Source: Phoebastria nigripes (Eukaryota > Chordata > Aves > Procellariiformes > Diomedeidae). From it: a stretch of DNA of 64,000 nucleotides. Every line of letters starts with the position of its first letter. The first letter of the stretch is position 1. The notes below the pieces were generated by a model, which searched no databases, was not told the origin of the DNA, and saw only the letters and a list, made by a program, of their open reading frames with translations. Shown one piece after another: positions 35,496 through 48,939 of this stretch. A program made the translations under genes and the position numbers. The stretch is from positions 1,638,086 through 1,702,085 of the forward strand of contig JAYKAV010000478.1 of assembly GCA_035582835.1 (NCBI GenBank), in the 5' to 3' direction.

Positions 35496-38400
35496 ATAAA
35501 ACAGAGGATAAAACATCATTTATCTCAGGAGTGAGTGAAGCCAACAAAAAATGCATTGCAATTTTCTTCTTAAGTATGTCCTTATTTTTATCATGGTACT
35601 TAATAAACCATTAGCTTTTGAGGTATATGCATCTCATTTCCATATTTCATAAGCCATAGATATTTATCATATGGTGTTTTGTTGATTTTTTCATAGTGCT
35701 ATTTCAGAAAACTAAACTTGAAACATAGTTTCTGCAATAAAATTTCCCCCTCTGGATAGCATATTTAAAAGAACAAAAGAATAAAGAAATCTGATTCTCA
35801 AATTTGCTGAGACTGCTGTCATTACTAAATGAATCAACTAATTGCATGCTGAAAAACATTCTTATAAGGAAGGTATCCAAATGCTAATATCTCCCTACCC
35901 ATTAGTGGGAATGAGTAATGTTAACTTTCTGCTACACTAACTGATCTGAAATAGTAATGTAAATTGATAAAACCAATCCCAATTGATCTGATTTGGTTCC
36001 CCTTTTTTTTTCTAAAGGATGGAAATTTTTTTCTGCTTTTTTCCTGACTCATGAAAGACACCAGACAGTGATGTGGATGATGTGGTGAAAGCTCCGAAAG
36101 AAAAAAATCTACTTAAGTCAAGGAGTAGGGGAAGTGGTCACTCTGCGAGGTCATTTTCCTGTGAGACTCTGTGACAGCTGGAGAAAATTAACCAAAATAT
36201 CTGCATTCCAGAGAGGTATAAAAAGAAGAAAGAAAGGGAGGGAAGGGGTCAAATGTCTTGTGGAAACCTGTAGGAACGGCAATGGCATTTTCTATATGGG
36301 CTTGCTCAATCTGGTTTCCTGACAAAATTCTACAAAAATAGGAGGAGATTTCTAAAGTCTCAGAGGGTAATCAGGCAGCCAGCTCCCTTAAAAGTCAGCA
36401 GGACATTCATTAAATTTGAACAGATTAGCTGTATTGGATCTTTTCTCTGATGCTGGCACAGGGACCACACAGAAATTCTATTCCTAACACTTTATTACCA
36501 TTTAAAGCTTTACAGATCAGTCACGCTTCGAGAGTGGAAGAACTAGGAAGACAGCAATAATACCAAGGTAATCAGATGGATTCTTTGGTTTCCGTGTATA
36601 TAATTTTCAAAGAAATAGCCAGTGAATGAAAAAATTTGCTTCTACACTAGTCCTGAATCCCTGACATTGTTTTTGTTTTGCAATAAAATAAAACCAAAAT
36701 TTTTCAAACATTTTCAAAATTAATTTGTGTTCTCTTAAAAAATCCCACAGGTTTTCATGTCAGGTGACTCTATTTCTCCCTGAAACTTTAAAGTCCAAAT
36801 CCTGTCAAAATTAGTGTATTTTTGTGAAACATTTTGACTCTGCTAAAGCTGAATATTAATTGAAACCATACCTTCCTCCTTCAGAACACTTCCATACCCA
36901 TGGATCTTCTGATCATTTCAGACTACTCTGCAAAAGAAAAACCAGAAAACAAAGTGTCTTTGAGATGAAGAAGCTTGCTGTTGTAATTTCAAGCAATGAC
37001 AGGAGAAATCAATTCATGCAGAGGTAACAAAACTCTGCCCAAGTCTATCTGCAGATCCATGCTCAGGAACTCCTTCAGCGTGAATAAGACAGACAGAAAG
37101 AAGCAGGCAGGACATGGTAGATGACTCCCATAAGTAGATGTAGGGATGCACATTAAAGGGACTCAAAAGCAGAATTAAGATTTTTTTCAGGCTCCCAGCC
37201 ATTACAGTTGAGGTAAAGATTTTAAAACAGCACAGCTGTCATTTGGGCAACTAAATGAAAGCCAGATTTTACAGACCAGTCTATATCCATGACCTCCCAC
37301 TGCAAGATATAGAGCCAGATTTCTTTCTGAAAATCCATCTACCTCTTTAGCTTTATTGGGAAGCTGAGCCTTTCCAAAAGTCATGTGCTAAAATGATAAA
37401 CCTTTCTAAAATGCTGAAAAAAGACAGACAGACAGACAAATGCTACAGGCAGTTTAAGACATCNCAATCCTGTGCCATATTATCTACAAGTAGAGAAGCA
37501 ACTACTTCATGTCTGCAACAAGGCTATGTATTGTGATATGATCAGGACATTCCCCCTTCACAGGAGATTTCACGTTCATTACATGAAGGATAAAATAGCA
37601 TAGCTTTAAATTAACAAAAGCAGCATCCTTGGAGAATGTTGCAGAAGGATTTCATGTGGTGTCCAAAACCTAACTCAGCAACACTATATTCTTTCCATTG
37701 CAAAATACCACCAGTGTCTTTTCCTCATAGCTTAACCATTTTGTTCGAAGTCTCTGTCCACAGTTATCACAATGTCACTACTCTTCATTTAACCTAATTT
37801 TCTCAGGCAGTTTATCTATTTTGTGGAGCAAAAAGAAAACAGTATCTGATTAAGGAAGACAGATTTGTTTATTTTTTTTCTAAAAATTTATTTTGACTTG
37901 CCCATTCTCTCCTTTCCTTTTTCCTTCAGATGATAAATAGCTATGAAGGAAGTAAGAGAGCTCCAAACAGAGAAAAAAAAAGGATGTGGAAATTTGCATT
38001 GCTAACCCCATTTAATCTAACCCCATGCTGTATTGCTTTGGAATCTGAAATAGATATTGCCCAGGTAGCTCAAAAAATCCCCAACTATTTAGAGAACAGA
38101 TAATGGTTTAAAATAAGCATAAGATGGTCCAAAATCACACCTAAACCCAAAGCTAACCAATTTAAAACTCAGTTAACTATAAAGCATATTGCATTAACTT
38201 CCTTTTTAAAGGAAGCATTTAATTCTTACACTTCTGTTTTAATTTTTAAATGGACCAGAAGCAGAAGTTTGAAATGTCATGTGAAGCCTTGTTCTCCTAA
38301 GATTGCTGCTTGAGTTTTACCTCAGAGAGGTTCAGAGAACTTCAGATAATCTATTTAGCTTGTTANCTGAACCAAAATGCTGAACTTCTTTTGAGAATTA

Positions 38401-41400
38401 CTCATACCCCTATCTTTACCAGACACCTTTTTTTATCCATTACTGCCTCTAGGCCATCATAAACCCTCTCCCCACACTGGGGATTTTCTTGACCTGGTCA
38501 TGACTATGCTTATTCCTGCCATCAGAGTGCCAAGTTTGCCAGAGTAGCTTTCCTGGGTACTCTAACCACTTATTGCTGTTCATAAGGAAGGAAAAGGAAA
38601 ACAATTCATGAGAAGCTTACTAGTACTTGCCATATTTCTATCTCAGTATTTTTACTGTGGTTAATTTGATTAATTTTTAAAAGGTAAATATTGAAATATG
38701 TCTATTGACATCCTATTATCTGTGGTTGTTTATATATGGAGGACAAATCCTCTCCTCCACCCAAAGCCAAAATAAACAGGTGTTGTACAGGCAAGTCCCA
38801 AATTGGTTGAGAGTGATGGATTTCTTGCCACAGGCTGCAGAGCCATTCCACGCCTGTTACTGCATTTGAGGTATGCTTTTTTGCAAAGATGCTATGTTTC
38901 ATATAAAATCTTCAGACACAGTTAGTAGCTTTCAGCCTTGATTGAAGCAGTGTCAGCTTAGCAACATTTTACTTTTGCATTCTTTATTAATAGGAGGAGA
39001 AAGACATGACAATGTTATAAGGAGATACTTGACCTGTTTATCTATCTTGACTTTGAGACTGCTAATCATGAAAGCACTGTAAGAGGCTGGATAATCTGAC
39101 TTCTTAAACATAACTCAAGGACCCATTTTCAAATTAGCCAATTTTAACTAGAGGACAATATATGCAAAAGCCCTTCATACCTTTTTAGTAAGCTGTGCAA
39201 TCTTCACACCAGTTATTTGCAAGCACAAAACTATGTGAGATTATTAAAAAAAAAATCATGGAACAATTCACTAACCAGTCTCCTTAACCTTCACTGAATT
39301 CTGTGTTTGAAAATATACTAAGTCTTTCTCAAACAAAAATAATTTGTAGAGAATCAGCTATCTATCTATATATATATATCAAAATTGGTAATATGGTGTT
39401 CTGCTCAGGAAAAAAAAAACACTTTTATGATTCAAATGTGTATATTAATAACCAAATATATTAGTCTGAGAACATGTATTTGGTAGACTCATGGAGACTA
39501 ACGTTGAAGCTGTATGAATCCGTACTGTCTGCAGCATAGTTGAAAACCGAAACAAACATATCATTAAAAGTTACCAATGTTTATCATANTGGGTGATGTT
39601 CTGGTATTTGCTTTCAGGTAAGAGCTTTACTCATCATAAACATATTTCTCCTGCATTATCATCTAAAGAAGGGATAACAATCCTTTGAATTATTTTCTGC
39701 TACTAGGAAGGTGAGTAGGTTATAACTATTTTTGTTCCACAGATCAATCTCCATTGCTTTGCTTACAGAGTAGACTTAAAATGTTACCGCTAGCAATTTA
39801 CACCCACTTGCTGGCCATAAATGACTTTCAAGGTTCAAGGCAGTGGATTGTAAAACTGCTGACTTCACTGCTGGAGCACTAAAGAAGAGAAGAAACTGGA
39901 TGAGACAGAGCAAGTCCTAAATGCCTTCCATAATTAACAAACATGGCAAGACAAGTTATGAAAAACAAAGGAAGACTGGACAGATTTATGCTTGAAGTCT
40001 GGTACTTTTGAAAGTCTGTCCAACTACAAAAGTCTCTTTTGATCTACATTAATTGAAAGCACTTAAAATTCAATCACACATTTATGGCCACATGTTTAAA
40101 ACTGACTCCTAATCTTGCATCTGTAACCCACTGGTCAGAATGGAATGCCTTCCTTCTGCGTCCAGCTTACAAAGGATACAAGTTTAATGACAGTCGTCTT
40201 TAGTTCCAGCTGTAGAGTTTCATACTTGTGGCATCAGAAGTCCCTGAATTCAATCCTAAGTAGTATCCACAAGGACAGTCATCACGTATCTCTGGCAGTT
40301 CATGACAACAACCACTTGTGGAAACGATAAGCCAACTGTGGATAAAGACACTTGTCCTGGTTTGGTTTCTTAAGGCAGTAAGAGGACATGATTCAACTCA
40401 GTATGACACACTTCTTTGTTAGCTGATCTGAGATGGAGAGAGCAGCATCTCTGTCTTTTTGTTAGAAGGTAGGAGAGCAATGGAAAGGAGTTCACAGTTT
40501 GAAGTGGCAAGTGGTCAGCAAAATCAAACCACCATGCATGTGGCTGTGAAGGGATACAGTAAGGCTCTCTTTTGACCAGCTATGGGAAAGAAGAAAAATA
40601 AGGAAGTCAAGGAGCCACATTTATTCCCAAGGTTGCTCTTAGATTAAAACCTGCAACGCAAACCTTATATACTATTAGAAAACAGGACTCCATCTAATGT
40701 CACAGGAACTAGCAAATCAGAGAACTGCTTGCCTAGATCCACTAATCTGCACCAACAGTGACTGCAGGAGCAACATTCAAGCCCAGCTTTGAATCCTTTC
40801 ACAAGTCAAGCCACTTGTGTATATTATATTCAAGATTCATGGACCCCTAGCCTTTTAGGTTCCCCCCAAACACCAAAAGATAAAAAAATTCTGCTTGAAT
40901 ATTTCATTACGTTATGTATGAAGAAGAGCTCAGTTAAAGGGCTTGCACTATTGTACTGTCTTGACTAATAGTTTGTGTGACATGCATAAGGAAGACCAGA
41001 TATTTGCACCCATTATATTTAAGGATTTTTTTTGCCCAAGGACAACTTGTAAAACCCATTAACATGATTTGTGTCTGAGCTGATGAGGAAAAAAAGAAAA
41101 CACTGAATCCAGACCTTCAATATTTTATTGGTGTTTCTGAACTTTTATTAGCTGTACTTGCTTCCATAAAATCAATTTAATAAGGGGAGCAATGTTTTGG
41201 TAATGCATCAAAAGCAGTTCTTCTCTTCAAAGGGCATCTTTTTCACTCAATCTCTTCTCTAAAGACAGTGACATTAGTTTTGTAAATTAATAAACAGGCC
41301 AGCATCTGAGGACTGCATGAAGCCTCCATCACCCCTTATTGTGCTTTCTCTTCTGACCCCACTTTCCAGTGCAGGGCCCTCATCTCGACAACAATACCCT

Positions 41401-44015
41401 GAAAGCCTGTGTGGCACTCTGGGATCACACTTGAAAAGGCCTTTGGCTGAGGCTGGCTTTCAAGAAGGGGGGACAATTGGCAAGAGGCCTGTGGCTATTC
41501 ATGCAGAACAGGCAGTGAAAAATGCCTGAAGTCAGTTTCAGGGGTGGGCAATGCCCAAAAAAGAAAGCCCACATAACATGAATGGCTGCTGCTAGGAGAC
41601 TAAAACCAAAGGCATGCTACTAGCAGGCCTCCATGTGCCGACATCAATGGGTTCATCCTATCCCTATTAGGGGCCTAAAATGATGGAGAAACATGAGAAG
41701 GGACTATAAGCAGGAAAGGAAAATAATACCAAAGTACACAACGGTCAATGCTTATATTGTTATACTAAACACTCAGAAGGAAATAATATTTTCTATGTTT
41801 AGTACCTTTTCTGTTAACAATAGTTGCATTGGTTACAAAATCTAATAAGCAAAATAATTATGGTACATTTTCTTGGGAGAGGAAAGCTATGCACTTTGAT
41901 AATTAGTTATTTCTCATGCACATAATTAAGTGTGATTATAAAAACATATTGGAAAAGCCAAGCCTGAGTTAGAATTGCTCTAGACCTGATGCTGGATCAG
42001 CTCCAGTCCCCTGGATATGCACGCACAAGTCCAGTTAGGTTCCAAACCCAGCAGTACTGGTCGGAGGGAAACAGGAGGTCTACGTGTTTTTTAAAGGAAA
42101 CCACTATAGTGCACCACAAAAGCATTTCAACGGCATACAAATGACCCAAACCTCAACTGTGCTTAGGGTTAGTAAGCCTGAGGGGTTCTGTTTGCAGTGC
42201 GAATCCTGTGNAGCAAAAGGCCTCTGGGTCCAAAAAGTTAACTGTGAGGAATTTACCTCACTTTAAAGTCACCAGATAGTTCTGTTTTTTTCTTTTATAA
42301 GATACAGCTAAAAAAATCATATTCTCCTACTAACATTTCACAGTGGAAAGCCCTAGCATGGACTGACGGGCTCTTCTGAAAGAAAGGAGACTGTCGTTAC
42401 CCTCATACCTAATTTCAGCAGCATTCTGAAAATGACACACCAGTTTCTTTAGAAACAACCCATCTTCTCTCAAATCCTTTCCACTCAGTACAGATGTTGG
42501 CTCTTGGCTAGCAAAAACCTTGAAAAAAATGAATTACAATGTCTAGTCATGTTTGGACTTATTTCTAGGCATGATCTCAGCTCTTAAAAAATGATCATAT
42601 TATTTAGTTTATGAGTAATAATGTCTGACTAAAAAAGGTATAAAATACAATATGATACTATAATCAAGTGATTTATTTCAAGCGGTGATGTTTATTATTC
42701 AGTGTGGAAGTTCAAGAAACCTCCCCTTCGTGCATTTTCAGTTATCTGTTCCCCAAGTCTGAATTTCCAATCATTTCTGAGTTTGGTAACAACCTTTTTC
42801 CTTTCCACACTCAGAGCTAACTCGGTACCTGTGCTGAAAGGAAAGTAAGATCCTCCTTACTGCTGNGCTCAGCTCTACACAAGGTGTAGGAAGAGAGTAG
42901 CAGCTACGTGCCAAAAGTGGCCAGAGGGTGGAAAGCAGTGGGAGGTACCCTCAGATTTCCCTCTCACTTAGTTGCTGGCTAGGATACGTAACTGGGTGAG
43001 CAAGTGGCAAATCTGATGCTCCACTGAAGACAATGAAGTAATCTGCTGTCCTCCAGTGGGAGTCAGGAAAGGAACCGTGAATGCTGCAGAAACAAAGCTG
43101 CTATGATCTACTGATATCTCAGGGAAGACTTTAAAGTAACAATTCAATGCTACATTTGTCTGTCCATTTCCACTAAAAATTTCTAAATACATGATGGAGT
43201 AAATCTTACCCCCATGTGTGATCTTAACACTTGCATGTGTTTCTCTTGTATCTAACATTGCTCCTGTAAATGACTAGTTCTAGCAGAAAATCTGTACTTG
43301 TTCTGTATCTCCTAGTTTATTGACGAGTAACAATTGCAAAGATCAAAGCAGTTAGGCAAAGTCTCAAGAACACTGAAATAGTTTTGGTTTTATAAATTAA
43401 ACAAGTGGACACTGGTAAGGCCAAATGCAGCTAGACTACTGCTCTGCCGAAGAAACTGTATGTCTTTTGTGGTTGTGATTCCTGTAGCNTCTCAGTGTTG
43501 AATATTTGAGACTTGATATTTAAGTTATTCAGAAGGAGGGAATGAAGTAGAGGTTTTTATGATATGTGGGCATGTCTGACCCACTAAATCAAGAATTTGA
43601 AAACTCTGTCATAGGTTTCCCATATCCTATCTCAAAGCCACTGCTTCTCTTCCTCTCTTCTTCATGGCTGAGCAAATCATTTCCCCTCCATCAGAATGAT
43701 GCATCTTTGCAGCAGCTAGAACGTTCGTAAAGCATAGAATTGTATTTGAGAGATTTAAGTTTTCTTTTGAATGTGAAGAATCATGTGAAGTAAAAGAAGA
43801 GTCAAAACCTATGAGATTCAGCCCTGCCTCCATGGATGAACAGTAAATTGTCTAAATCTCTAAGGCTGGAACTTCAAAAATCACATTGTTCATATCTTAT
43901 GATGGACACTTAAAGAGGTTGTCTGTAAAGTCAATATAGAGCTACATATGCACCACAATATGACAGGACAGATTAACTCTCTAGAGATGTCTTTCTGTCT
44001 NCAGGGACTAAGCTC
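35496..44015. other. No gene or clear repeat seen in about 8.5 kb
   Basis: The longest featureless stretch: A+T-rich, with few frames over 60 codons and only short microsatellites (GACA at 37,423; TA at 39,368). No interspersed repeat, RNA gene or coding signature was recognised. Confidence 0.5.
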
Positions 44016-44046
44016 GTATTAGGTACCACAGGTAGGTACCTAATAC
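44016..44046. repeat. Perfect 12-bp-stem inverted repeat (hairpin)
   Basis: GTATTAGGTACC at 44,016-44,027 and its exact reverse complement GGTACCTAATAC at 44,035-44,046, with a 7-nt loop ACAGGTA. No terminator-type T run follows and no gene adjoins it. No named repeat family recognised. Confidence 0.85.
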
Positions 44047-45384
44047 TATTTGAGATTAATCTAGACTACCATGTTAGACTGAATTCGTTCCACTCCAAAC
44101 ACCAGGAGTTTTACTGTCTAGGATTTGAGTTCAGCTTGCATAGCACTGAAAATCCTTACCAGTGTGTGTGTTGCAAGAGGCGTTTTCACCGTTTCTCTTA
44201 TCTATTTATATTAACACACTCGAAGTAATATATTCTGCACACATCAGATTTAACAACAGAAAAAATATTTGAATGTTTCAGGTTTTCCAGGATTTTTCAA
44301 TGGATTTTTAATATAATCTGTGTCAATCGAAGGAGGATCTTCCCGGCTTTGGGAGTTGTGAAAACAGCCTTCCAAAACCTGAAGAAATATATCTTTTTTA
44401 AATTTGTGAGATCTGAAAGGAGAGGGGTGGGTGGTCTTAGCCCTTCAGAAGGTCTCTGATCCTCTGACCTATTAGACCATTAGTTCACCTAACCCAACCA
44501 ATAGCTATTCAAGTCTAAGAGTACAAAGAAAGGTGGTAATAAAAATAAATTATTAAACAAAAGGAATAGAAATAAGCAGTTCAAGGTTTTTCTCCTCTTG
44601 TGAAATCCAAAAAGTGTATAGGCTATTCCGTTCTATCTATTCAGCCAAGCTACCTACTTGATCTTGCCAATAAAAAGTAAGATTAAAACTACCATGGGTA
44701 CCGAATGGGTACTCAGCTGCAAGAATATGGTATCTTACTGACATTTAAAGTATGTGCTGTGTGCACACTCTTAACCCAGCTGCTCATTTGTTTGATGTTT
44801 AGCCACTGTTTTCTGCTTAGGCCAAGGGATTTTGCATACTGAAGCCGCAATTCCTAACTAATAATCATTTAACTGCAAATACCAAGACTGTTGGGAGAGA
44901 GCAGAAGTCACACATGGATCCCCCTGGCTGGTCTACAGGGGCTGCTCATGTACATGTCTCCCAGCTTTAACTTCCCGCAGAACAAATTGTAGCTTTCAGA
45001 CTTTTGGCCAAGGGTCCGTAAGGCAGTCTCATGTAACTTGCTGTTTCCTTGCCATTGAAAACATTGAGGAAAAGCAATACATCGCACTGGGTCTAACTTA
45101 TCATCAGGTTTGGCCCCCTCTGNTTTTTTTTTCTTTTTTTTTTATTCCAAAGAGCATTCTCTAAACATCTCATAACAGCAACCAGAGCCAGAGAGCATGT
45201 GGAAAATGAGAATATCCTCCTAATACATAAACCATTAGACAGCACTTGCTCTCTATTTGAAAACCAGAAATAAGATGATTTTTCAGTCACATAGCAAACA
45301 TCCACAGAGAAATCTTTACTGGGGTTTTGAGGCTAGGGAAAGACTCCCAAGTCTGATTAGAAAGCATAGCTACTAAGGAAGAAA

Positions 45385-45600
45385 TATCATGGCTGAGACA
45401 TTGGACTGGAGACTCTGCCTATGTTTTTCAGACCCTCTTCCTGCTCTTGGGTAGTTCACTTAATCTCTCTGCTAATCCCCCTGGTTCCTCTGTGCAGAAT
45501 GGATATATTAATATTCTTGTCTCTCTTTGTTTGCCTTTTAAGCACTCAGTGAGGAAGTATGTCTTATTATGTGTTTGTAAAGCACTTTGCACAAAAAGAC
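45385..45600 (+). mobile_element. MIR-type SINE relic with head, core and 3' end
   Basis: The most complete SINE of this class here. The tRNA-like head is GAGACATTGGACTGGAGACT, close to 'GGGCACTGGACTGGGA.TCAGGAGACC'. The core is TTGGGTAGTTCACTTAATCT then CTCTGCTAATCCCCCTGGTTCC. The 3' portion ends GTGTTTGTAAAGCACTTTGC, matching the '...TGTAAAGCGCTTTGAGATC' ending typical of the sauropsid/amniote form. Short frames on both strands at 45,428-45,740 fall within and around it and are not genes. Confidence 0.8.
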
Positions 45601-46665
45601 TTTCAGAAACTACTAAAATGCAAAGCGTTAAGTATTGCATATTCTCACAAACATTCCTTTTCCTCCTTTTCAACCCCACTCTCAGTTCCTTATTTTTAAT
45701 AGTTTGTTGGTATTTTGCCAAGTGCCAGATAAGGGGCTAATCTCTCTGGTGGTTAGTGTGAGCAATTGACTTTATGCTAGTGGTGTCCACTGAATAAGCA
45801 GCCTTCTGCAGTAGCTCCACACAGGTTGCACAACAGACAGAGACCTGCGTATGCCACCAGTTCAACCACAGAAAAGATGCTGTAGAAATACCTAGCTATA
45901 GCGTTGGCTCTAGTGACGCTAGCAATGGACTGTATTTCACCTAACATCATTAAGAACACATCTAAATTGCCTGCATCTTTATTTTATAACCACGGCTGCA
46001 CAGTAGCTTTATTTAGAAGATGGATACATGAAATGCCAACCTCTAGCTATTTTCTACTCCCCTTTGGTTTCAAACACCATAGCATGTTTCTCTGAGTGTA
46101 ACCATAGTACTTGCCGCATTTCCTAGGTTGTTTGATCATTTCTTGGAGAGTCTCATTGCTATCATTTTTTTTTTTTTACAGCTGGCTAGAGGCCTGGAAA
46201 AAAAATCGAGCTAAGCTTCATGCCAAGGCAAAATATTACAAAAAATAAGCTAAGAGTTGTCTGCCCACTGAATCTATTCCAGTGGTCCTTTACTGAATTA
46301 AATGTGCTGAATTGAAGTCAGTGGAAGTGTTACCTCAGCAATGAAGGTAGGACTGAGCTTACCTAGTCAATAAGTGCTTGAAATCTCATTCTTAGATGAA
46401 TAAAATCAGTGCTATGAGGATTGAGAATCCAAATTATTGGAAGAAGTGTTATTGCCTGGGTAAGAAATAACAATAAAAGTGCACACGAAACTAGATTTTG
46501 GGACATATTTTGAAAACAGATTTGATAAATGGCCACATAGAAAGGTTCTGAATACAGTGGCAGCACACTTTGATAGTGGTTAAAATCAGACTTGAGGTAC
46601 AGCATTGCTAAGCACCAGTATCAGTGTTTCCCAGACGAGACATTCTTAACCGTTCTCTTGTCCAG

Positions 46666-46770
46666 GGCTGATTCTTTTTACTGAAGTCTGAAGATATCTA
46701 AGCACATGCCTAAATTTAGGCATGTAAGTGAAGCAACAAAGTCAATTGGACTGTTCACAAGCTTGAAGAA
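46666..46770. repeat. Amniote TTAAGCA-type palindromic repeat, copy 4
   Basis: GGGCTGATTCTTTTTACTGA, then TCTAAGCACATGCCTAAAT and AGGCATGTAAGTGAAGCA, then AGTCAATTGGACTGTTCACA. The centre (46,704-46,725) is a perfect 22-bp palindrome made of ACATGCCTAAA and its reverse complement. The block order matches copies 1-3. Confidence 0.6.
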
Positions 46771-47784
46771 AACATTCTTAAATCATGAATCCTGAGTCTT
46801 GGACAGGAGAAGAAGTAGGTCCTAAGCCCGAAGATGAGGTTAGTGCTTTCTCTTTTCCTCTCAACGTACAACAGGGAAGACCCTGCCCATCCTTCCCCTG
46901 GATAAGTGCCAGTCACTACATTGGCAAGAAGATACACGAACACCTGTGTGCCAGATCCATCCAGCTCTGCTCCAACCTCTTCCCAGTTTGATTTCAGATA
47001 ACTGCTCATGATGGCAGTGGAAAAGTACACAGGGGATTCCGTAACAGAAGAAAGCTTTCGAAAAAAATCTTTTTACTGCTTGTCTCATTTGCTGCTGTTC
47101 ATTTTTTTCCACTTCCCCTTGTGTAATCTTAAGGGCTGATAGAACTACTGGTTTTCTACCTGCAGAAAGTAGCTGTGATATCACAGTAATAGCAGGTTTT
47201 TATTAGCTGAGCTGAAATTTGAAGTCAGGAGGAATTCACATCCCCNTTCTCTAAAGAGGAAACTCTCATTCACCTACTTTTATAGGACTTTTATTGTGTC
47301 TTATAATAATCTACTTAAGACCTACCCTGAAATGATCAGTTTCCCGTAACAGGAAGAACTGCTACCCAACGTAACACATTCAAAATCTAAAATCAGATTT
47401 TTTTTTTCCTCTGGATGCAATACAGTCCTCCTTATTTTCCATCTTTTTCCAGACTCAAGCCATCTAAAGCTCATCACCAAACCTTGCTAGAGATCAGTCC
47501 AGTCAATGTTTCAGATCTATCAACTGCTACTTGTATTTTTAGCATTTTAATATATTAAAATCTTTCAAATTTTATATAACCCATATATTACCCACAACCT
47601 CTTTCATTTATGGCCATTTTTTCTTTTATCCCTGAAGAGTGAAAACGTCAGCTACCCAAAATCAACAAAATCCAAATATTAAGGTCACAATAGTTTGCCT
47701 TCCCAGTGTGGTTATCTACTTAAAATAAAACTGATCACACATCCCTTTCTGTTATTACAGACCAAAAAAAAAGTTGTGTTGAGA

Positions 47785-47935
47785 CGGGCTTTGACTAGTC
47801 CATCCCCTGGCCACTAGATAGGACCAATTGTTTCTAAACATCCACAGAGATGGCACACTCTCTCTATCTGGAGGCTTGTCTTCCTTTAGTCTCAGTGATT
47901 CCAAAAATATTGCCACAAGGCTGGTTAACTCTGAT
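47785..47935 (-). mobile_element. Old CR1-type LINE 3' tail
   Basis: The plus strand contains CTAGTCCATCCCCTGGCCA and then TAGGACCAATTGT. In old amniote CR1 elements (well known from turtles and crocodilians) these two blocks occur in the same order, in the reverse complement of the ORF2 C-terminal/3' region. The following GGCTTGTCTTCCTTT...CAAAAATATTGCCACA fits loosely with the next part of such elements. It lies in the same orientation as the young CR1 at 48,940 but is far more diverged. No open frame survives. Confidence 0.55.
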
Positions 47936-48939
47936 GCCTGGGTCAGTCCCTCTGACCATATCCATAATTCACCTTATCCAACCGAACCCTCCCCTTATTT
48001 TAAGTTATTCTTTGGGATTATTCTAATTCGGTTGTTGCTGGATAAATAGCTGCAAGTGAGAAGGAAAATGGGGTTTGCATGTATACTTTTATGCGATCGC
48101 TTCAAATTTGTGTACATATTCCATTTATTATGNGGTAGGAGGAATAGCTTAAGTGTTTAGCACAAGTCCAACAGTCGTGCACACTGCAAGAGATTAAATA
48201 TACAGGCAGAGACTGGTGTTCTCCAAAACACAAGAGGCAATTCCTTTTCGATGTGGCACATACTTCAAAATGGAATTAGCCGTATTTGAGATTTTCATTG
48301 TTCTGTCATGGAAAACCCAAATGAGGAAGGTGGGAGGTTGGAGGGTGATGCTGGTACTTGTCCCACAGGTATACGCAGCCAACTTAGTACCCAACCTTTA
48401 CTTTTTAAAATGGTGGTGTGTTTAATTTTTGTAGAAAGCAGATAACACACTAGAAATAATTGCCTTACGTGAATGCACACATGAGCAAAATCATATAAGG
48501 TTATAACTTATAAAACAACAAAATGCTTAAGATTAATGTAGCAGAGTGCTGTATGCTGCAATGGATCAGCTCACGTTGGGTGAAAAGCAAACAGCAGCTG
48601 TTTGAGTAGGTAAGAAATTGTCTCTAGTTACCTGAAGCAACTTGTTCTAGACGGCACCCTCAAAGGACATTTGCATTTGTATCAAAATGCTTATCTCCAG
48701 AAGACATGGAGAGGTGATCACTGAGGCAACACACCAGTTAAGATNCAGAAAACCAGATTTAGGTTAAAATAAAAAAGACAAAGTGGAAATAAGAGAATTA
48801 AAAAGGAGGCTAATAATCTTGGAGAGGTAAGAAAGCATCTGCATTTCCAGTTAACATCACTCTTAAGAAGTAAGAATTACAGGACATGGTTAATCTTTTT
48901 CCTTTTCTATTTTAATTAAGGATAGGGCAAGCTGAGGAC

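Larger units (their letters stand above)
44047..47784. other. No gene seen; SINE and palindrome relics
   Basis: Contains the MIR-type SINE at 45,385-45,600 and the palindromic repeat at 46,666-46,770. The 107-codon minus frame at 47,184-46,861 and the overlapping 91-codon minus and 68-codon plus frames are mutually exclusive shadows with no known family. Confidence 0.55.

Noticed and set aside
36130..36420. Possible conserved exon around the 62-codon plus frame
   Set aside because: The frame is purine-rich low complexity with no family, and no convincing splice-site pair was found.
44016..44046. Hairpin as a rho-independent terminator
   Set aside because: No following T run and no bacterial gene context; the window is vertebrate.
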